From Parascedosporium putredinis (taxonomy: Eukaryota; Ascomycota; Sordariomycetes; Microascales; Microascaceae): a stretch of DNA of 64,000 nt. The notes beneath the pieces are model-generated. The model was not told the origin of the DNA. It made no database searches and worked only from the letters and a program-made list of their open reading frames with translations. Location of the stretch: assembly GCA_949357655.1 (NCBI GenBank), contig CASHTG010000018.1, positions 806,001 through 870,000 of the forward strand. The letters are read 5' to 3'. A program made the translations under genes and the position numbers. Each line of letters opens with the position of its first letter. The first letter of the stretch is position 1. Below are positions 23,264-35,807 of this stretch, piece by piece.

Positions 23264-26200
23264 ACGGGTCAAGCGACGCGAGGCGTCATATTCACAGCGC
23301 CAAACCACCATATGGCAAGCCGAGTCACGATATATCTCTGAAAACGCTCCAGCACATCCACGTCGCCAAACCGACGATCTTTTGAAAACAGAAAATATCC
23401 CAACCACCGATGAAGACAGGGTGGCACCATCCGATATAATCTGCTAAACCGCACCGCCCACCTTGTTAGCGAGAACGAGAAGAGGAAACGGAAAGGAAGC
23501 CGTCGGAAGTGTACCCTTCACGATACTCCCTCGAGCTAGATCGGCTGCGCAAAAACGGGATAAAACTCCCGAGCGACCCAGGGTCCCACGCTGCACGGTA
23601 CCTGTTACCCCCAGGGTGACTGCGAAAGGCCCTTGGCCACGAGCGACCATGCGACGACCGAAGAGCGATCAGCGAGCTTCACAAGTCCAGTCCGAACCCG
23701 AGTTCTAGTAACCACCGCCAAGCCTCCCGAGCAGCTCCAGGTCTTTTAGACGTCGAGCGTAGACCGTGGGGGCGTGGAGAGCATCGAATGGCTGGTCCAG
23801 GCATCGTTGTCAAACCAGGGCCGTATTGAATCCCGGCTCGTCTGTTCTCGCGGATGGTGTACCTTTTGAGGTGGGGACCCATCCGAGCAAAGATGGTCCC
23901 ACGAGGCAAAGTGTAAATGGATTTTTGCAGAAGCAGAAGGAAAAGCGAGGGTCGAGAAGAGAAATCTCTGGCCACACGGCTCACGCCAAATCATTCCCTT
24001 TGTATAAGACTTGTTAGTAGATTGTATGTACGATAAAATTGAAGAAATCCATCCAAATTCCATGATCCTCCTTGGTCCATGAATACAATCCTTCGGCTCC
24101 GTCAACGTCTTTTCCAGCAGCTCGCTTTCTCGCTCTTGCTTGCATGGCTCAGCTTTCGGGCCCTTGTAAACCACGATAGCAACGGTCCCCCGCAACGTCC
24201 TAGACTACGCTCTGCATCCTTCCTGTATCTCTTTTTCGCCCTTTTGGCCCGGTTTCCAGACGCCCGAAAGACTTCTGGTATATCATCCCCGTTTCGCAGG
24301 GTTTGCCCGAGCTGTGTTTCATTCACAGAAAACCCGGAAAGATCCATAGATGCCTCTGCAGGCCAACGGAGATGTGTCTGGGCGGGTATGTTGGATCTAT
24401 CATTGAAGGGCAGGGCCCGGAACGGGACAATCGTGCAAAGCCGAGGTAATTCCAGTGACCAAGGAATCCTCGCCTTGGAAACAACCTATCTTGGAGGGAC
24501 CGACGAGCTGTCGGATATATAAACTAGAGAACGACGACGAGTAGTGCGAGAAAGCCGTAAAGCCGGAGTTTTGAGGTAAGAGGGCTGCCTGCACGTAATC
24601 GGGCCCAGCTCTAATGGGAGCGCAAGGATGCGACAAAAGGATCGTCTCCTTTTTTCTTATTCTTTTTGGACCGCGAAGTAAACCTGCGTCATCTCGGGGA
24701 GAGTTTACCTGCCGAAGACTCCAAAACGAGCCAACCAGAGGAAAAAAAAAAAAAGAGGTAAGAAACCAAGGTCCAAATCTTCAACGATGATTCGGTCGCA
24801 TGGCCCAAGAGACTGGAGGAATTGAAATCCCAAAAGAGGGTCCGGCCCCATCGGGGGTTTTGGTACCAAGCAACGAGACAAAACACTAGCGTAATGCAAC
24901 GATGGAGCGCGGCAGCTAGTTCGGTGAGGAGACCAGGGAATTTTCTTTCTTTCTTTTTTACCTTCTTTTCTTTTCGAAATCGACACCGGAGCGAGGAATG
25001 GATATTGGATGCCAATCGTGCTGCACAAGTGATCAAACACAAAGTCCTAGCAGATGCCCAATTCGTTGGCGAGGCCAGGCGAAGTTACCCCCTCCACTGC
25101 TTCCCTCCACCCCACCTTCCGAGATATATTGTTCAATGTTCCTGTTTACGGAGGGAGCTGCGGGGCATGCGCGGCCGTTGGAGCGGAAGAAGGAGCACTT
25201 GAGAGGAAGGGCTGGCCTAGGCCCCCTTCTGGCCAGTTGTGGTTTCCTCCATATCAGCTCTCGGAAGAGCTCATGTTCGGGCCTCGTGCTAGTATTACTT
25301 GCTGCCACCCCTCGGCCAGGCGCATGCATCCAAGATGTCCATCCCATCGCGTCCGAGTCTCGTTGTCGCCGGGCTTCCTCATGGTAGATCCACTTCCATC
25401 TCTTAAATTGCCCCTCGCTCTAGAGCTTCTTCTCCCCAGCTCTGCGATCTAGAGAGGGTAGAGAGGACAGATAAGACAGATAGGATTGCAACTCGCGCTT
25501 CCTTTGCGCCGTGCCGCGACCTGAGTCGTGCCCCTCGGCCTTCGGTACATCTCTGGACTTGAATGGATCTAGATGCAGGTGGATGTTGGATCCACCGAAT
25601 TAATGAGCACATCTTCCAAGGCGCGACTGGTGGATCGTTGCGTGTCTCCAACTTATATTCTTTCACGTTGCTCGCAGAGATTGCTTCTCGTGTACAATTT
25701 AGCGACCACGACGCCGCGGGTGAATAACGAGCACCCCGTCCTCCATGCGTCAGGGAGTATTTGGTTCATGCCACCCTCGTGATGACTCGGACAGGGGCGA
25801 TTTGGGGTAAAACTGCTACGTCTCTTGTAGTCCATCGTCATCCATCGACCCTCGTCTCCGTTTTTCTTCTTGTTCCTCTCTCTCGTCTTCTTTTAATTTT
25901 CCTTTTGCCTTGGCTCCCTACCCCCTCCCTTCCTCCGCTCGAGGCTTGAGCTCCAATCCCTCCCATTCCCTCCCATTCCCTCCTAGACCCAGCCCCCACC
26001 CACCACTTCCACTAAAAGTTCCTTTTCGAGCAAAGCCCAACGACATCCCACCACGTTGATTGGCGCGGGAACAGCTACGACCCTAACCTTGTCAACGCGG
26101 AGACAGGCCAAGGGCCTCCACCATTTGGGGTTCGCCTCCCTGGGATCATGTCCCCACAGCTCCTTGGACATTCAACGGAGTTACCCACCCAGTGGAATAG

Positions 26201-27249
26201 TGGGCTGGTCACCGGCCGCAAGACGGACGAGGGAAAAAAGAAGAAAAAGAAAACAAAAGAAAAAGGAGGCTAGGAGCGCTGGGAGGGGATGGGCGCAAGG
26301 GAACAGGGATGAGGGGCACACGGAAGGTCAGGAGCGAGGGCGATTGGCGGGGCAAACTCGCTCGGGGGTTGAAGCACAGCCAAACGCGACGCAAAGTTCT
26401 GCTAGTCGGAACATTGAAGCATCAAAGGGGAAAAGAAGAGAACGATGACGAGGGGGTCCGCGGTCCGCTTTGGAACGGACTAGAAAGAGAAGACGCCAAA
26501 ACGAGTATGTAAAAATCAACAAAGCGAGCTAGCCCTTCGATCCCCGTCGCAAAGCACTCGATGGGATTGGAGATTGGATGGAGGGGTTGTGGTGGACTGG
26601 AGATGTTGGACAGGATGAGGTCCGGATCGAAAAAAAAGTGGGTTACACATGCCTCGCCGACCTTGCTTGCACTGCGGAGCTGGGTTGGGGATGCTCTATA
26701 GACTACATACTGGATATATGATAGGATCCGCCGACATGAGGAGCAGGGTACATCCGAAGAAATGAAATGCAAAGATAAAAGTGCCGCCGTCTGCACTGTC
26801 GCGATCGACTTATTCTAACGCACGTACTTTATATATCCTTTTGCTCTGCAACACCAACTCTTCTTTTTTTTTCCCTTTCAAAATCCTGCTCCGCTTCTTC
26901 TCCCCTCACTCCCTACCCTTGTTCTCAGTTTCCTCTCTTCCCTCTGCTGCCTCGAAATATCCCGTCCCCCGATACTTGCCCGACACGTACACTTAGCCAC
27001 TCGCTCCCAGGTCTCTTGTCAAAACGAGCTCTTGATTCTCTCTCTCTCTCTCTCTCTGCAAAAAGCACGAGAAAAACAAAAGGACCTGAAGCCAAAACCG
27101 ATCCCTTCTAGACGAAGCGGGGATACCAAAGAAGGCAGCCAGTCTCAGTGCTCCTCGAGGCAGTTCTCCTCCCATTCCTGTGGGCAACCGAAAAAAGTTC
27201 CGTCGTTCACAAACACGCACACGGACACGCACACGCACCAAATCACACC
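23264..27249. other. Gene-poor stretch and LAD1 promoter
   Basis: About 4 kb without a supportable gene. The part from 26800 to 27250 is C/T-rich and includes a CT run at about 27036-27057, consistent with the leader of LAD1, whose start sits in the context CACACCATGA. A short near-perfect direct repeat of CTCCCATTCC lies at about 25955-25985. Confidence 0.5.
27036..27057. repeat. (CT)n tract in LAD1 leader
   Basis: About 11 CT units roughly 195 bases before the LAD1 start codon. Such tracts are common in leaders of strongly expressed fungal genes. Confidence 0.85.
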
Positions 27250-28930
27250 ATGAGCCCGGCCGCTATTTCCAACGGCGACAGCGCCACCGAGTCCAAGCCC
27301 GTCATCAGCGTGACGAAGCCCAACATCGGCGTGTACACGAACCCGGCCCACGACCTCTGGATAAGCCAGGCCGAGCCGTCCGTCGAGAGCGCCCAGACCG
27401 GCGCCGATCTAAAGGAGGGAGAGGTCACCGTCGCCATTAGGAGCACGGGCATTTGCGGGTAAGATGCTTCATGCTTCCAAAATAAAACTTCGGAGCTTTT
27501 ACCCGCCATGAGCGTTGCTTTATATATTATCGCCGTATTAGTTTTGGCAGCTCTCTCCCCTTGGCACTTATTCTCCTCCGCCCATCTATTTCGCTATCCC
27601 TAGCTGTTCCCCTTATTCCATTTTACAGTTGCTGCTTTTTCACGATCTTCCAAATCACCCCCTTTCACCTTCATGCGCTGGGCCCCTAGAGCCAAGAAAA
27701 AAATCCCGCCCTTGGCTCCCGCTGCGATTTCTCGGCTCTTGAGGTGTGGGGGTGATGGCGGAGAATGCGGGTGGGCGGAATCGGGCATCATGCGAGCCCG
27801 TGTGCATATATCCCTTCTCTCCCATGCACCTCGAGATTTACAGCCTGCTACGCCCGCCCTCCCCTTTTGAAAAGTTTTTCTTTTTTTTTTTTTCTTCCTC
27901 CCGCAATGGATCCGAGTGGATACGGCCGTATGAAAACTGGAGAGGTCAAAGGAAAGCCTCGGTGGACCACGCGACTAACTATTACTCATCGCAATACAGA
28001 TCCGATGTCCACTTTTGGCACGCCGGCTGCATCGGCCCCATGATCGTCGAGGGCGACCACATCCTCGGCCACGAGTCCGCCGGCGAAATCATCGCCGTGC
28101 ACCCCTCCGTGACTGACCTCAAAGTCGGCGACCGCGTCGCCGTGGAGCTAACATCATCTGCGGCGCATGCGAGCCCTGCCTGACCGGCCGCTACAACGGC
28201 TGCGAAAAGGTCCTCTTCCTGTCTACCCCGCCCGTGCCGGGCCTCCTGCGCCGCTACGTCAACCACCCGGCCACATGGTGCTACAAGATTGGCAACATGT
28301 CGTACGAGGCCGGCGCTATGCTCGAGCCTCTCAGCGTGGCCCTCGCCGCGATCCAGAGGGCCGGCGTCAGGCTCGGTGACCCCGTTCTCATCTGCGGCGC
28401 CGGTCCCATCGGCCTCATCACGCTCTTGTGCTGCCGCGCCGCCGGTGCCTGCCCCATCGTCATCACCGATATCGACGAGGGCCGGCTCGCCTTCGCCAAG
28501 GAGATCTGCCCCTCCGTCACCACTCAAGGTTGACGTCTCCCTCAACGCCGAGGAGTCCGCGCAGAGGATCGTCCAGGCTTTTGGCGGCATCGAGCCGGCC
28601 GTGGCTATGGAGTGCACCGGCGTCGAGAGCAGCATCGCGACCGCGGTGTGGGCGGCCAAGTTTGGCGGCAAGGTCTTCATCATTGGTGTTGGTAAGAACG
28701 AGATCAAGTTCCCTTTTATGCGTGCCTCCACTCGTGAAGTCGATGTTCAACTCCAGTACCGCTACTGCAACACTTGGCCACGTGCCATCCGGCTCGTCGA
28801 GAGCGGCATCATCGACCTATCCAAGCTCGTCACCCATAGGTTTAGCCTTGACGACGCCCTCGAGGCCTTCAAGGTTGCCGCTGACCCCAAGACGGGTGCG
28901 ATCAAGGTTCAGATCCAGAGCTTGGAATAA
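27250..28930 (+). CDS. LAD1: L-arabinitol 4-dehydrogenase (zinc MDR family)
   Basis: Oxidises L-arabinitol to L-xylulose with NAD+, the second step of the fungal L-arabinose pathway in the cytosol. Exon 1 is 27250-27458 and exon 2 is 28000-28930, in matched phase (GG|A gives G-S-D-V-H). Catalytic-zinc residues are seen in STGICGSDVHFWHAG and LGHESAGE. The structural-zinc cysteines are in IICGACEPCLTGRYNGC, and the NAD-binding glycines in CGAGPIGL. EVDVQLQYRY and the C-terminal IKVQIQSLE match the arabinitol/sorbitol dehydrogenase group. Length is about 380 residues, as expected. Two breaks exist: near 28148, where bases before the cysteine cluster seem lost, and near 28524-28527. The intron of 541 bases is unusually long for this window. 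Sorbitol or xylitol dehydrogenase is the near alternative, but the similarity to LAD proteins is close. Confidence 0.94.
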
Positions 28931-29638
28931 GGATCAAACCTTGACTTATAGGTAAACGCTAGTCCCTGGACAGGGGACGGCGGTGGCGGTGTAGAAAAGC
29001 GACGGAGGGCTTATCGAGGCGGTTCATACGGTTTGGGTGTGCAGGGATTTTGGGGGTTTTCTGTTAGTTATGGTGCTCACGACTTATCTTCCTGGCGTCC
29101 GATTTATATATATTTTCATGATTATATTGCATTTTCTCGCCCATTTTCGCATGAATACATACTATTTTTATAAGTTATATTTATTTCTCTATCCCAAGGT
29201 GAAGAGATATTAAAAACTCTTGGTGTCGTGGTTGTTAGTACCCATTGAACGAACCTCCTAGATTTATACAAGGAAAAAAAAAACGGGCAAGAAAAAGAAA
29301 AAAAAAAAAAGGAAAAAAGACGCTTATCGGTTACCAGCTGTGTACAGCTGTCCTTGTCTGATGAAATTCTTGCCGGGTGTCCACAGCCGAACAAAGCTTA
29401 GCCCGAATTCTACCGGAGGTCAGCCAATTCTCCAAGATCTTCCGAGGTCAGAACAGCTATTTTTTTCCCCTTCCGATCGATGAGAAAAACAGCAGCCGAC
29501 TAACCCAGCGATTCACGGAGCCGCCAATCCCCTCCAAGCCCATCAATTGGTGTATCCACGACTCTCCTTCATCTTCCGGTTCTTTATTTCCGTCCTCCTT
29601 TCGTCCCTGAGGCCTTCTTTTCCGACACAATCGACAAA
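28931..29638. other. Intergenic between LAD1 and ATP20
   Basis: An A/T-rich LAD1 3' flank with a purine-rich run near 29272-29320, then a short promoter for the subunit g gene. No coding signal. Confidence 0.55.
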
Positions 29639-30545
29639 ATGCTCGCCCGCTCGGCCGTCCGCGCCTCCGTGCGCCGAACCCCCTTCACTCCCGCCCGATT
29701 CCAGTCCACGACGACGGAAAAGGCCGCCGAGGCCGCCAAGGATACCGCGAGCAAGGCTGCGCAGGGCCTCTCGCGCGTCACCAGTGCCGCCGGCCCTGCC
29801 ATCTCTGGCGCGGCAAAGGGTGTTGCCGGCGCCTTGGGCAAGGTTGGCGGAAGGACGGGCAAGGTCGTTGGCTTCGTTGAGAGTACGTTTTTGATCGACA
29901 CCACCAAAGCAATTGCTCTTTTGTTTTGCGCTAGATGGGGATTGCTGGACACAACTAGAAACTCGAGTTTCTCAGCTTATCTCCTGTGATCCCTCGCGGG
30001 CCGACCGCTCCTCCGCATCATGAAATTGCCGCATCTCCGAAAGAGATTGGAAGCTAACGGTGTCCCTCATCCAGAGCAAGTTCCCTTCGTCGTCTACTAC
30101 TCCAAGGTCGTTGCCGAAGTTTCTAGGATTGTTTTCAGGGGCCAGAAGATGAACCCTCCGTAAGTTGCGCACACCTCACTCTCTTATCATGTGCTCCACT
30201 TGTTCTATTATTCCGAGACAAGGGCGACGATGAGTGTCGACCACCAAGCTATTTAGTCCGTTCTAACCCCCTTTTAACTTCAGCTCCCCCGCCACCTTCC
30301 AGTCCTTCTACGAGTCCGCCTGGCAAAGCATCCGTCAACCCAACAAGATTGCCGACAGCGTTGCCCAGACCGTCAAGTCCGCCAGCCAGAAGCCCGCCGG
30401 CTACGTTCCCGGCCTCAGCAACGCCCAGCTCATTGCTGGTGGCGTCGTCTTCGCCGAGTGCCTTGGCTTCTTCACCGTCGGTGAAATCATCGGCCGCTTC
30501 AAGCTCGTTGGCTACCACGGCGAGGCCTCTGCTGCCCACCACTAA
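29639..30545 (+). CDS. ATP20: Mitochondrial F1Fo ATP synthase subunit g
   Basis: Membrane-sector subunit of ATP synthase that promotes dimer formation and crista shape. Three exons fit cleanly: 29639-29882, 30075-30159 and 30284-30545, joining as VE|KQVPFVVYYSKVVAEV and NPP|SPATFQSFYESAW. The N-terminus MLARSAVRASVRRTPFTPAR is rich in Arg, Ser and Ala without acids, a good mitochondrial presequence. An Ala/Lys-rich helix precedes the subunit g core. The last hydrophobic segment (LIAGGVVFAECLGFFTVGEI) carries the membrane helix with the GxxxGE-like pattern near the C-terminus (FFTVGEIIGR). About 196 residues, normal for filamentous fungi. No frameshift is needed. Confidence 0.93.
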
Positions 30546-31600
30546 ACTAGGAAGCCTAGGGATTTGGATGTGGTGATTTCGCAGGGGTTGAACGGAAAAG
30601 GAAGCTAAAAAGTTAAAGAGGGGTGTTCAGAGCAAAGAAACTCGCTACGAGTAGGCTTGTAATGGGCTAAAAAGGCTGGTCGTTGCGATATTTCTGTTAT
30701 TTACCTCTTGTTCGAAGGAATGAGGATCATCCATATCCTCAGGAGACGCCCTTCGACCACGAAACTCGATTTCCTTTGTTACAGCTTCGTTGATACATAT
30801 GGGGGAAAGGGGCTGGGGAATGGCACAACCTGGAATAGAGAAAGCAAGGGAGGAGGACGGAACCGGAGATGGGGCAGACCACCCCGCGAGAGCGCAGCAA
30901 GATGATAAGCCAACGGTGGCTTCCATCTCGTTTGCGATTCGAGAGGCAACACCACATCCTGGACTCCGATTCCTCCCCCGTCAACCTTTCATTGTGGTTT
31001 TAGTCTGTTGTTAGAGCCTGTACATCAGAATCAATACTTTTTTGTCCTTGGGCCAACCAAGGGTGTTATTTCTACCTATATGTTGTAGCTTTTTTGCTCG
31101 CTCCCATGTTACCCTTGTGCAACAGTTGAGGGCTCCCGCCAAGCGACCGCAAGCGACCGTGGCCCCATGTCCATCGCATCGTTCTCCCACTTCGACGCCC
31201 TATCGCGTATTCCCGACGCCACGAGCCGAGCTCTCCACGCTTCGCTGGCAGGGATCCACCCCGCTCCTGATGCAAAAACGGTGTGTTGTTGGTGATTGAC
31301 TGGACCGGTTGTTTGCTGCTCCCTGCATCCGGCGACGCGGCCAACACTTTGACCGCGAACCAACAGCCCACCTTTAACCCGTGCCCCCTCCGCGCCCTTG
31401 CTTCTCCTCGCCTCACGACCGGCGCATGACCAAGATAACGCATTGGGTTTCTCAGGTTGGGGCGCGGTGCTTGAAAAATTGGGTAAGGCTACCACTGATG
31501 GAGCAACGTATTCACCCCTCTAGGAAGGGGGAATCTCCGCTCGCCGTTCAGATACCCCTACCATGATTCCTGCCACGTACCTTTCCCTCCTTAGTCCTAG

Positions 31601-31602
<2 letters not shown>

Positions 31603-31633
<31 letters not shown>
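31603..31633. repeat. (GT)n microsatellite
   Basis: About 15 uninterrupted GT units. Potential Z-DNA-forming and length-variable. Confidence 0.95.
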
Positions 31634-31634
<1 letters not shown>

Positions 31635-32346
31635 CGTTCACAAGGTGAAAAAGAAACCTATTTGGGCTGCTTTGTTCTTGGTCGCAGCCTCTTCTTCAAT
31701 TCAAGTCCCTTCCACCAACAAGCCTGCGTTGTTCTATTCCCTTTCCCCTGCCCATCATCCCCCCTTCCCAGACTTCTTGATGTACGCCGGGCCGCTCTGC
31801 ATCGATCCCTGAAAGGCCCTGGGCCTGGCCACAGCCCATCAATAATTGTTCCCCCATGTCTACATATCCCATCTCCTTGCGCGCGCCTACCAAACGGGGT
31901 GACGGCCCGTCCGAGAAACCCCGCAGGACAACGCTTTTTCTTCCTTTGTTTTTTTCTTTTCTTTTGCTTCCCTACTCTCCCCCTTTCATTCTCCTGCCTT
32001 GCCGCGTGCAGGTAGCCGTCCCCTCGTCGGCTCGGGCCAGCGTGGCATTGTACATTCGGCCGACCATCCCCCGCATAACAAACACACAAACAAGCAACCT
32101 CGGCGAAAAACACTGTCGAGCTAGCGAAATATATGGTGCATCTCTGATATCCTCAGAGCACGAATGGACTCCTACCCCCTTCCTCGCCGTGAAACATATC
32201 GTAAGAAGAGCGTCAGGATGCAAGAGACTATGTTGAGCATGGTATATGACCCTGTCAAGACCTCAATGCACATGTAGGGTTAGCGCGGGGTGTCTTCCCG
32301 CGGCAAGCAAGTTTGCGCAACATCAAATGATCCCATGTAACACCCA

Positions 32347-32372
32347 CTTCTTCTTCTTCTTCTTCTTCTTCT
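32347..32372. repeat. (TTC)n microsatellite
   Basis: About eight TTC units in non-coding DNA. Confidence 0.9.
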
Positions 32373-34404
32373 CCCTACTTTGGACAGCTAGAAAACACAA
32401 CGAGCGCCTAGCTTCAACATCAGCGACCCTGTCTCCCACCACGTCCCCAAGGTTAGCAAAGGTCTTCGACGTCGGTGCCAAGAACAATACTACTCGATTA
32501 AAAGCTTTGTCTTGTCGGGGCAGCCCGGCAGATGGACGTGTATGCGGCCCTGTATCAATGGCCGCGGCGCAGATCTGTCCCTGCACAAATTTCCAACAAG
32601 GATGACACCTACCGCCCGTGCATATTATCAGGCGTCTAACAAAACACCCATGACCTTGATGTCGATACGGTGAAACCCGGCCAGTTTGTGTGAAAGGGTG
32701 ATTGTACCAAAGTACAATTCATCTGTTTTCAATCATGAAGCGCGCGCAGCCGTGTCACGCGGTAGCCATCCCTCACTTCGAGTCCCCTTGCATGTGTCGA
32801 CCGAGACCTGTTGGCCGCTTCTCATCACCTCCGCTAGGGCCATCAACACAACGACAGGTTTCAGCCTAAGTATGCCTTTCAGCCTTTCGAAGCATGCTGG
32901 TGTTGTTGGTCCTAAATTGGTGTATTTTCCCTTTTGTTCCCCCGCGACCCTAGATTCTATATCGAAACAAGTCTCGCCCAACACTATATCCATCCAATGT
33001 TTGACAGCAAGCCGAGGAAAATCGCTCCTCACCAAGTCATTAGATACCCCCGTTCTCGTTCCCTCTCGCACCCTGTCCTGCCCCCAAAGAAAATGAGAAA
33101 CAAAGGCCAAGAAAACTGAGAAAGGACAGTCTACCCGACACTTCATAAAATCTTGCCTGAGCCACTACACACAGGGAGTGGAAAGAAGAAAACCCGCTGA
33201 GCCATGATACGCCAGTCCAAACCATTGCAAACGAAGAAACAGAAATTGCCATGGCGGCTTTTCGCAAGGAACCCCAACTTTACTGCGGATGCTCCTCTTA
33301 GCTGGGCCTTGTCAGAACAAGTCCCCGAATTGGCATTCATAGGCTCTCGTAGTGCTATAAGATATGCAAAGAGGTTCGTATGTGACATGACAAGCAGGGA
33401 TTCGGCTCTGCCCATATTTCGACCCTATCGGCCCTATCCCCAGGCTGGAGACTAGGAAAGCGAAGAAGGTTACCGGGCCGGCGAGCGCTTCTGCAGAAAA
33501 GGCCGTCCACAACGAAGCAGTTGCTTCCAACAGAAGAGATCAAGTGCTGCAGGTTGCCCCCGTCGAGTGTGTACTAGAACCGCTTTTGTAAAACAGAGCG
33601 TTCACCTGCAAACCGCCCACCAGGCGGGATTGGCTGGTCAAACATCCGTAGAGTGGGTGAGTTAATGCGTGAAATATACCTTGCCACGGTGTAGCGAACT
33701 TCCGACTGTGCTCCCTCTTGGGCAGCACCTCAAGACTCCGGTCGTCCAAATAGAGTCGTCGGTGACGACGCTCTAGAGCGCATTGTTAGGCATCTTTGGG
33801 GTCATTGACATGGCCCTTGGGCTCTTCACCATGCCCGGTAACTCCTTCACCCAGTTGTAAATGCGACCGCACGTGTGCTGCCTCCGCAATATACTAAACA
33901 CCAGGAGGTACATGTAAAGGAATTGGTGGTGTCAATATCCCGCCGTGATAACAAGAGCCCGCCACAAGTCCCGTTCAGGACTGATGAAAGATGAAGAAAA
34001 GGAGGAGGGTTGAAAAGAAACAAAGAAATCGACTCTTAGTACCCGTTGAAGAAAAGAAAAACGCCATGCTTCTGCACTTTCTCCTTTAGTTTTGAATACC
34101 GACTGGAGCTATTGGCTATTTTTCCCACTGCCGCTGGTGCTTCCCGTCGCTATCGGGCTGCTCTTGGCATTGCTACTACCACCCTTGCTATTATCGTTGA
34201 CTTGATTGCTACCGCCGGCGCTTCCAGCAGACTGGCCCGTTGGCCCTGTGTACTCGGCAGGTCGCCGCGCCGTCCAGATGTGGCTGTTGAAGAAGAAGCA
34301 GAATACCCCGAATTAGTAGGCCGTCACGGCACTCGCGTTGTATGATACAAGGACAAAAACTAGGAAGGACCGGCACTGGGGATGAAGACCGGGGAACATG
34401 GTTC

Positions 34405-35807
34405 TTACAGATTGCAATACCCGTGATGCCTCAATAGACAAGTTTCGTGTCTGACTTTGTCGACAAGCTCCTTCACCTCGCTCTCGCGCATGCCCAGAAT
34501 CCGGGTTAGCGGCGCTAAACTTAGGCCTTCGAGACCAAACGTAAGCCCTAGGTTGAACCATCGACCTGTTTGTTCCGCATGACCGCCGCGGTTCCAGGGA
34601 TTATGATAAATCTTGACAACCTTCTCCTCCACGTCGACATATCCAGCTTCAAGAAGGAGGTTTTTAGTGGCTGGGTTGACCCGAATCGGACGCTCAACTT
34701 TGTCCATCGCCTGATTGAGAAGATCGACCCATTTTTGAAGTGCGAGTCGCGGGGATAAGTGTCGTCGTCACACCGAGGGGTCCAGTCCAATTCAACAAAC
34801 TCTATGTAGCCGGAGCCGGGAGCAAGATGCCTAGTTATGCCCTCGGTGAGTATGCGGGTACGCGAAACCTGGGAGATTATGTTTGAGAAACGTACTGGTA
34901 AATTTTTCGGTACAGGCCAGGCCAGTCCTTGATGGCACCGTTCAGCATGCGCATATATATCAAGTCCCAGCCATAATTGTCTATCTCCGCATCTGGGACT
35001 CCTTGTGCCTGGCGCTGCTTGGTCGCCCAATTGACAAACTGGTAAATCGGTTCCCAGGTGGACTCGATATTGACATGGCCACAGAACCAGGTATTTTTAG
35101 AATCCTTATTAATGTGAGCTATTACCCCTCAGGCCGCAAGATCTTGGGGCAGGGGTACGTACTCGCGTGGCTGAAGAAAATCATAGAAGTCAACCCCAAA
35201 CACCAAGGTGTCAGGGTATTCCCTGGAGCGATCGGAGTCAGATGTCGCCCTAAAGGCCCTTTCCGGGTGCTCATGATAGCTTAGACTCACTCTGCCATCG
35301 ACATAGGCCACAGCCCAGTCCCCGTTCCTAGGTCCAAGATTTGCCGAGGAGCCTTTCTTGCTGGCGACTGTGGGTCATCCTGTCTCTTTGGATCGGATCG
35401 GCGGCGGAAGGAACGGGGGCCGTGTATAGCTTGAGGTGCAAAGCCTCAAAGAAGGCATGATGGAAGATGTCGAGTTTGTCTTCCTCGAGCTAAAATAAGC
35501 CGTTAGTCATGTCCTGTAAGGGATTCTATGGGAAAGGCTATCAAAAGTACCTGGTCGACTGGGAAAATGTAGTCATAAAGCCATATTCCCGGCCATGCTC
35601 CGTGAAAACACGACGGGCCGGTTCCCTGCCAAGGAAAAATCAGTTAGATCCAGTTGACCTGTCGAGATTAACAAAAAGAAAAGGAAGGTTAAGCTGTGAG
35701 TGCAATGCGGGGGAACCATAACGTACGGAGCCTTTGACATGGCGCCTCGATAGGCTGATAGCGTCGTTTGTGGAGGTCAGTTCCGCGAGACTTGTTACAG
35801 CTGTCAT
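34405..35807 (-). CDS. LaeA-like SAM-dependent methyltransferase
   Basis: Member of the fungal LaeA/UMTA-type class I methyltransferases. LaeA itself works with the velvet proteins to control secondary metabolism, but this family has many members of unknown target. Likely start is the ATG at 35807 (MTAVTSLAELTS). Visible blocks in order: RVFTEHGREYGF, then DYIFPVDQ joined to LEEDKLDIFHHAFFEALHLK. The SAM motif I ILDLGTGTGLW, VFGVDFYDFLQP, and YGWDLIYMRMLNGAIKDWPG follow. Next are HLAPGSGYIEFVELDWTPRC and PIRVNPATKNLLLEAGYVDV, then TGRWFNLGLTFGLEGLSLAP. Introns with GTAC or GTGAGT donors separate exons at about 35551-35625, 35291-35489 and further down. At least three single-base losses are needed: near 35577 (T run), 35382 and 34732-34736 (A5 on the coding strand). 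An in-frame stop near 35148 means a further break or intron I could not place. The C-terminal end is also uncertain. Confidence 0.8.

Larger units (their letters stand above)
30546..34404. other. Gene-poor stretch of 3.9 kb
   Basis: No supported gene. It contains a GT microsatellite (31603-31633) and a TTC run (32347-32372). The part around 34046-34345 lies just beyond the methyltransferase stop; an A/C-rich frame there is not convincing as a last exon. Confidence 0.45.

Noticed and set aside
24079..24522. 147-residue frame with a signal-like N-terminus
   Set aside because: The rest is Arg/Ser-rich with no pattern, and there is no supporting splice or family match.
27982..28731. 249-residue minus-strand open frame
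   Set aside because: It is antisense to LAD1 exon 2, a by-product of GC-rich third positions.
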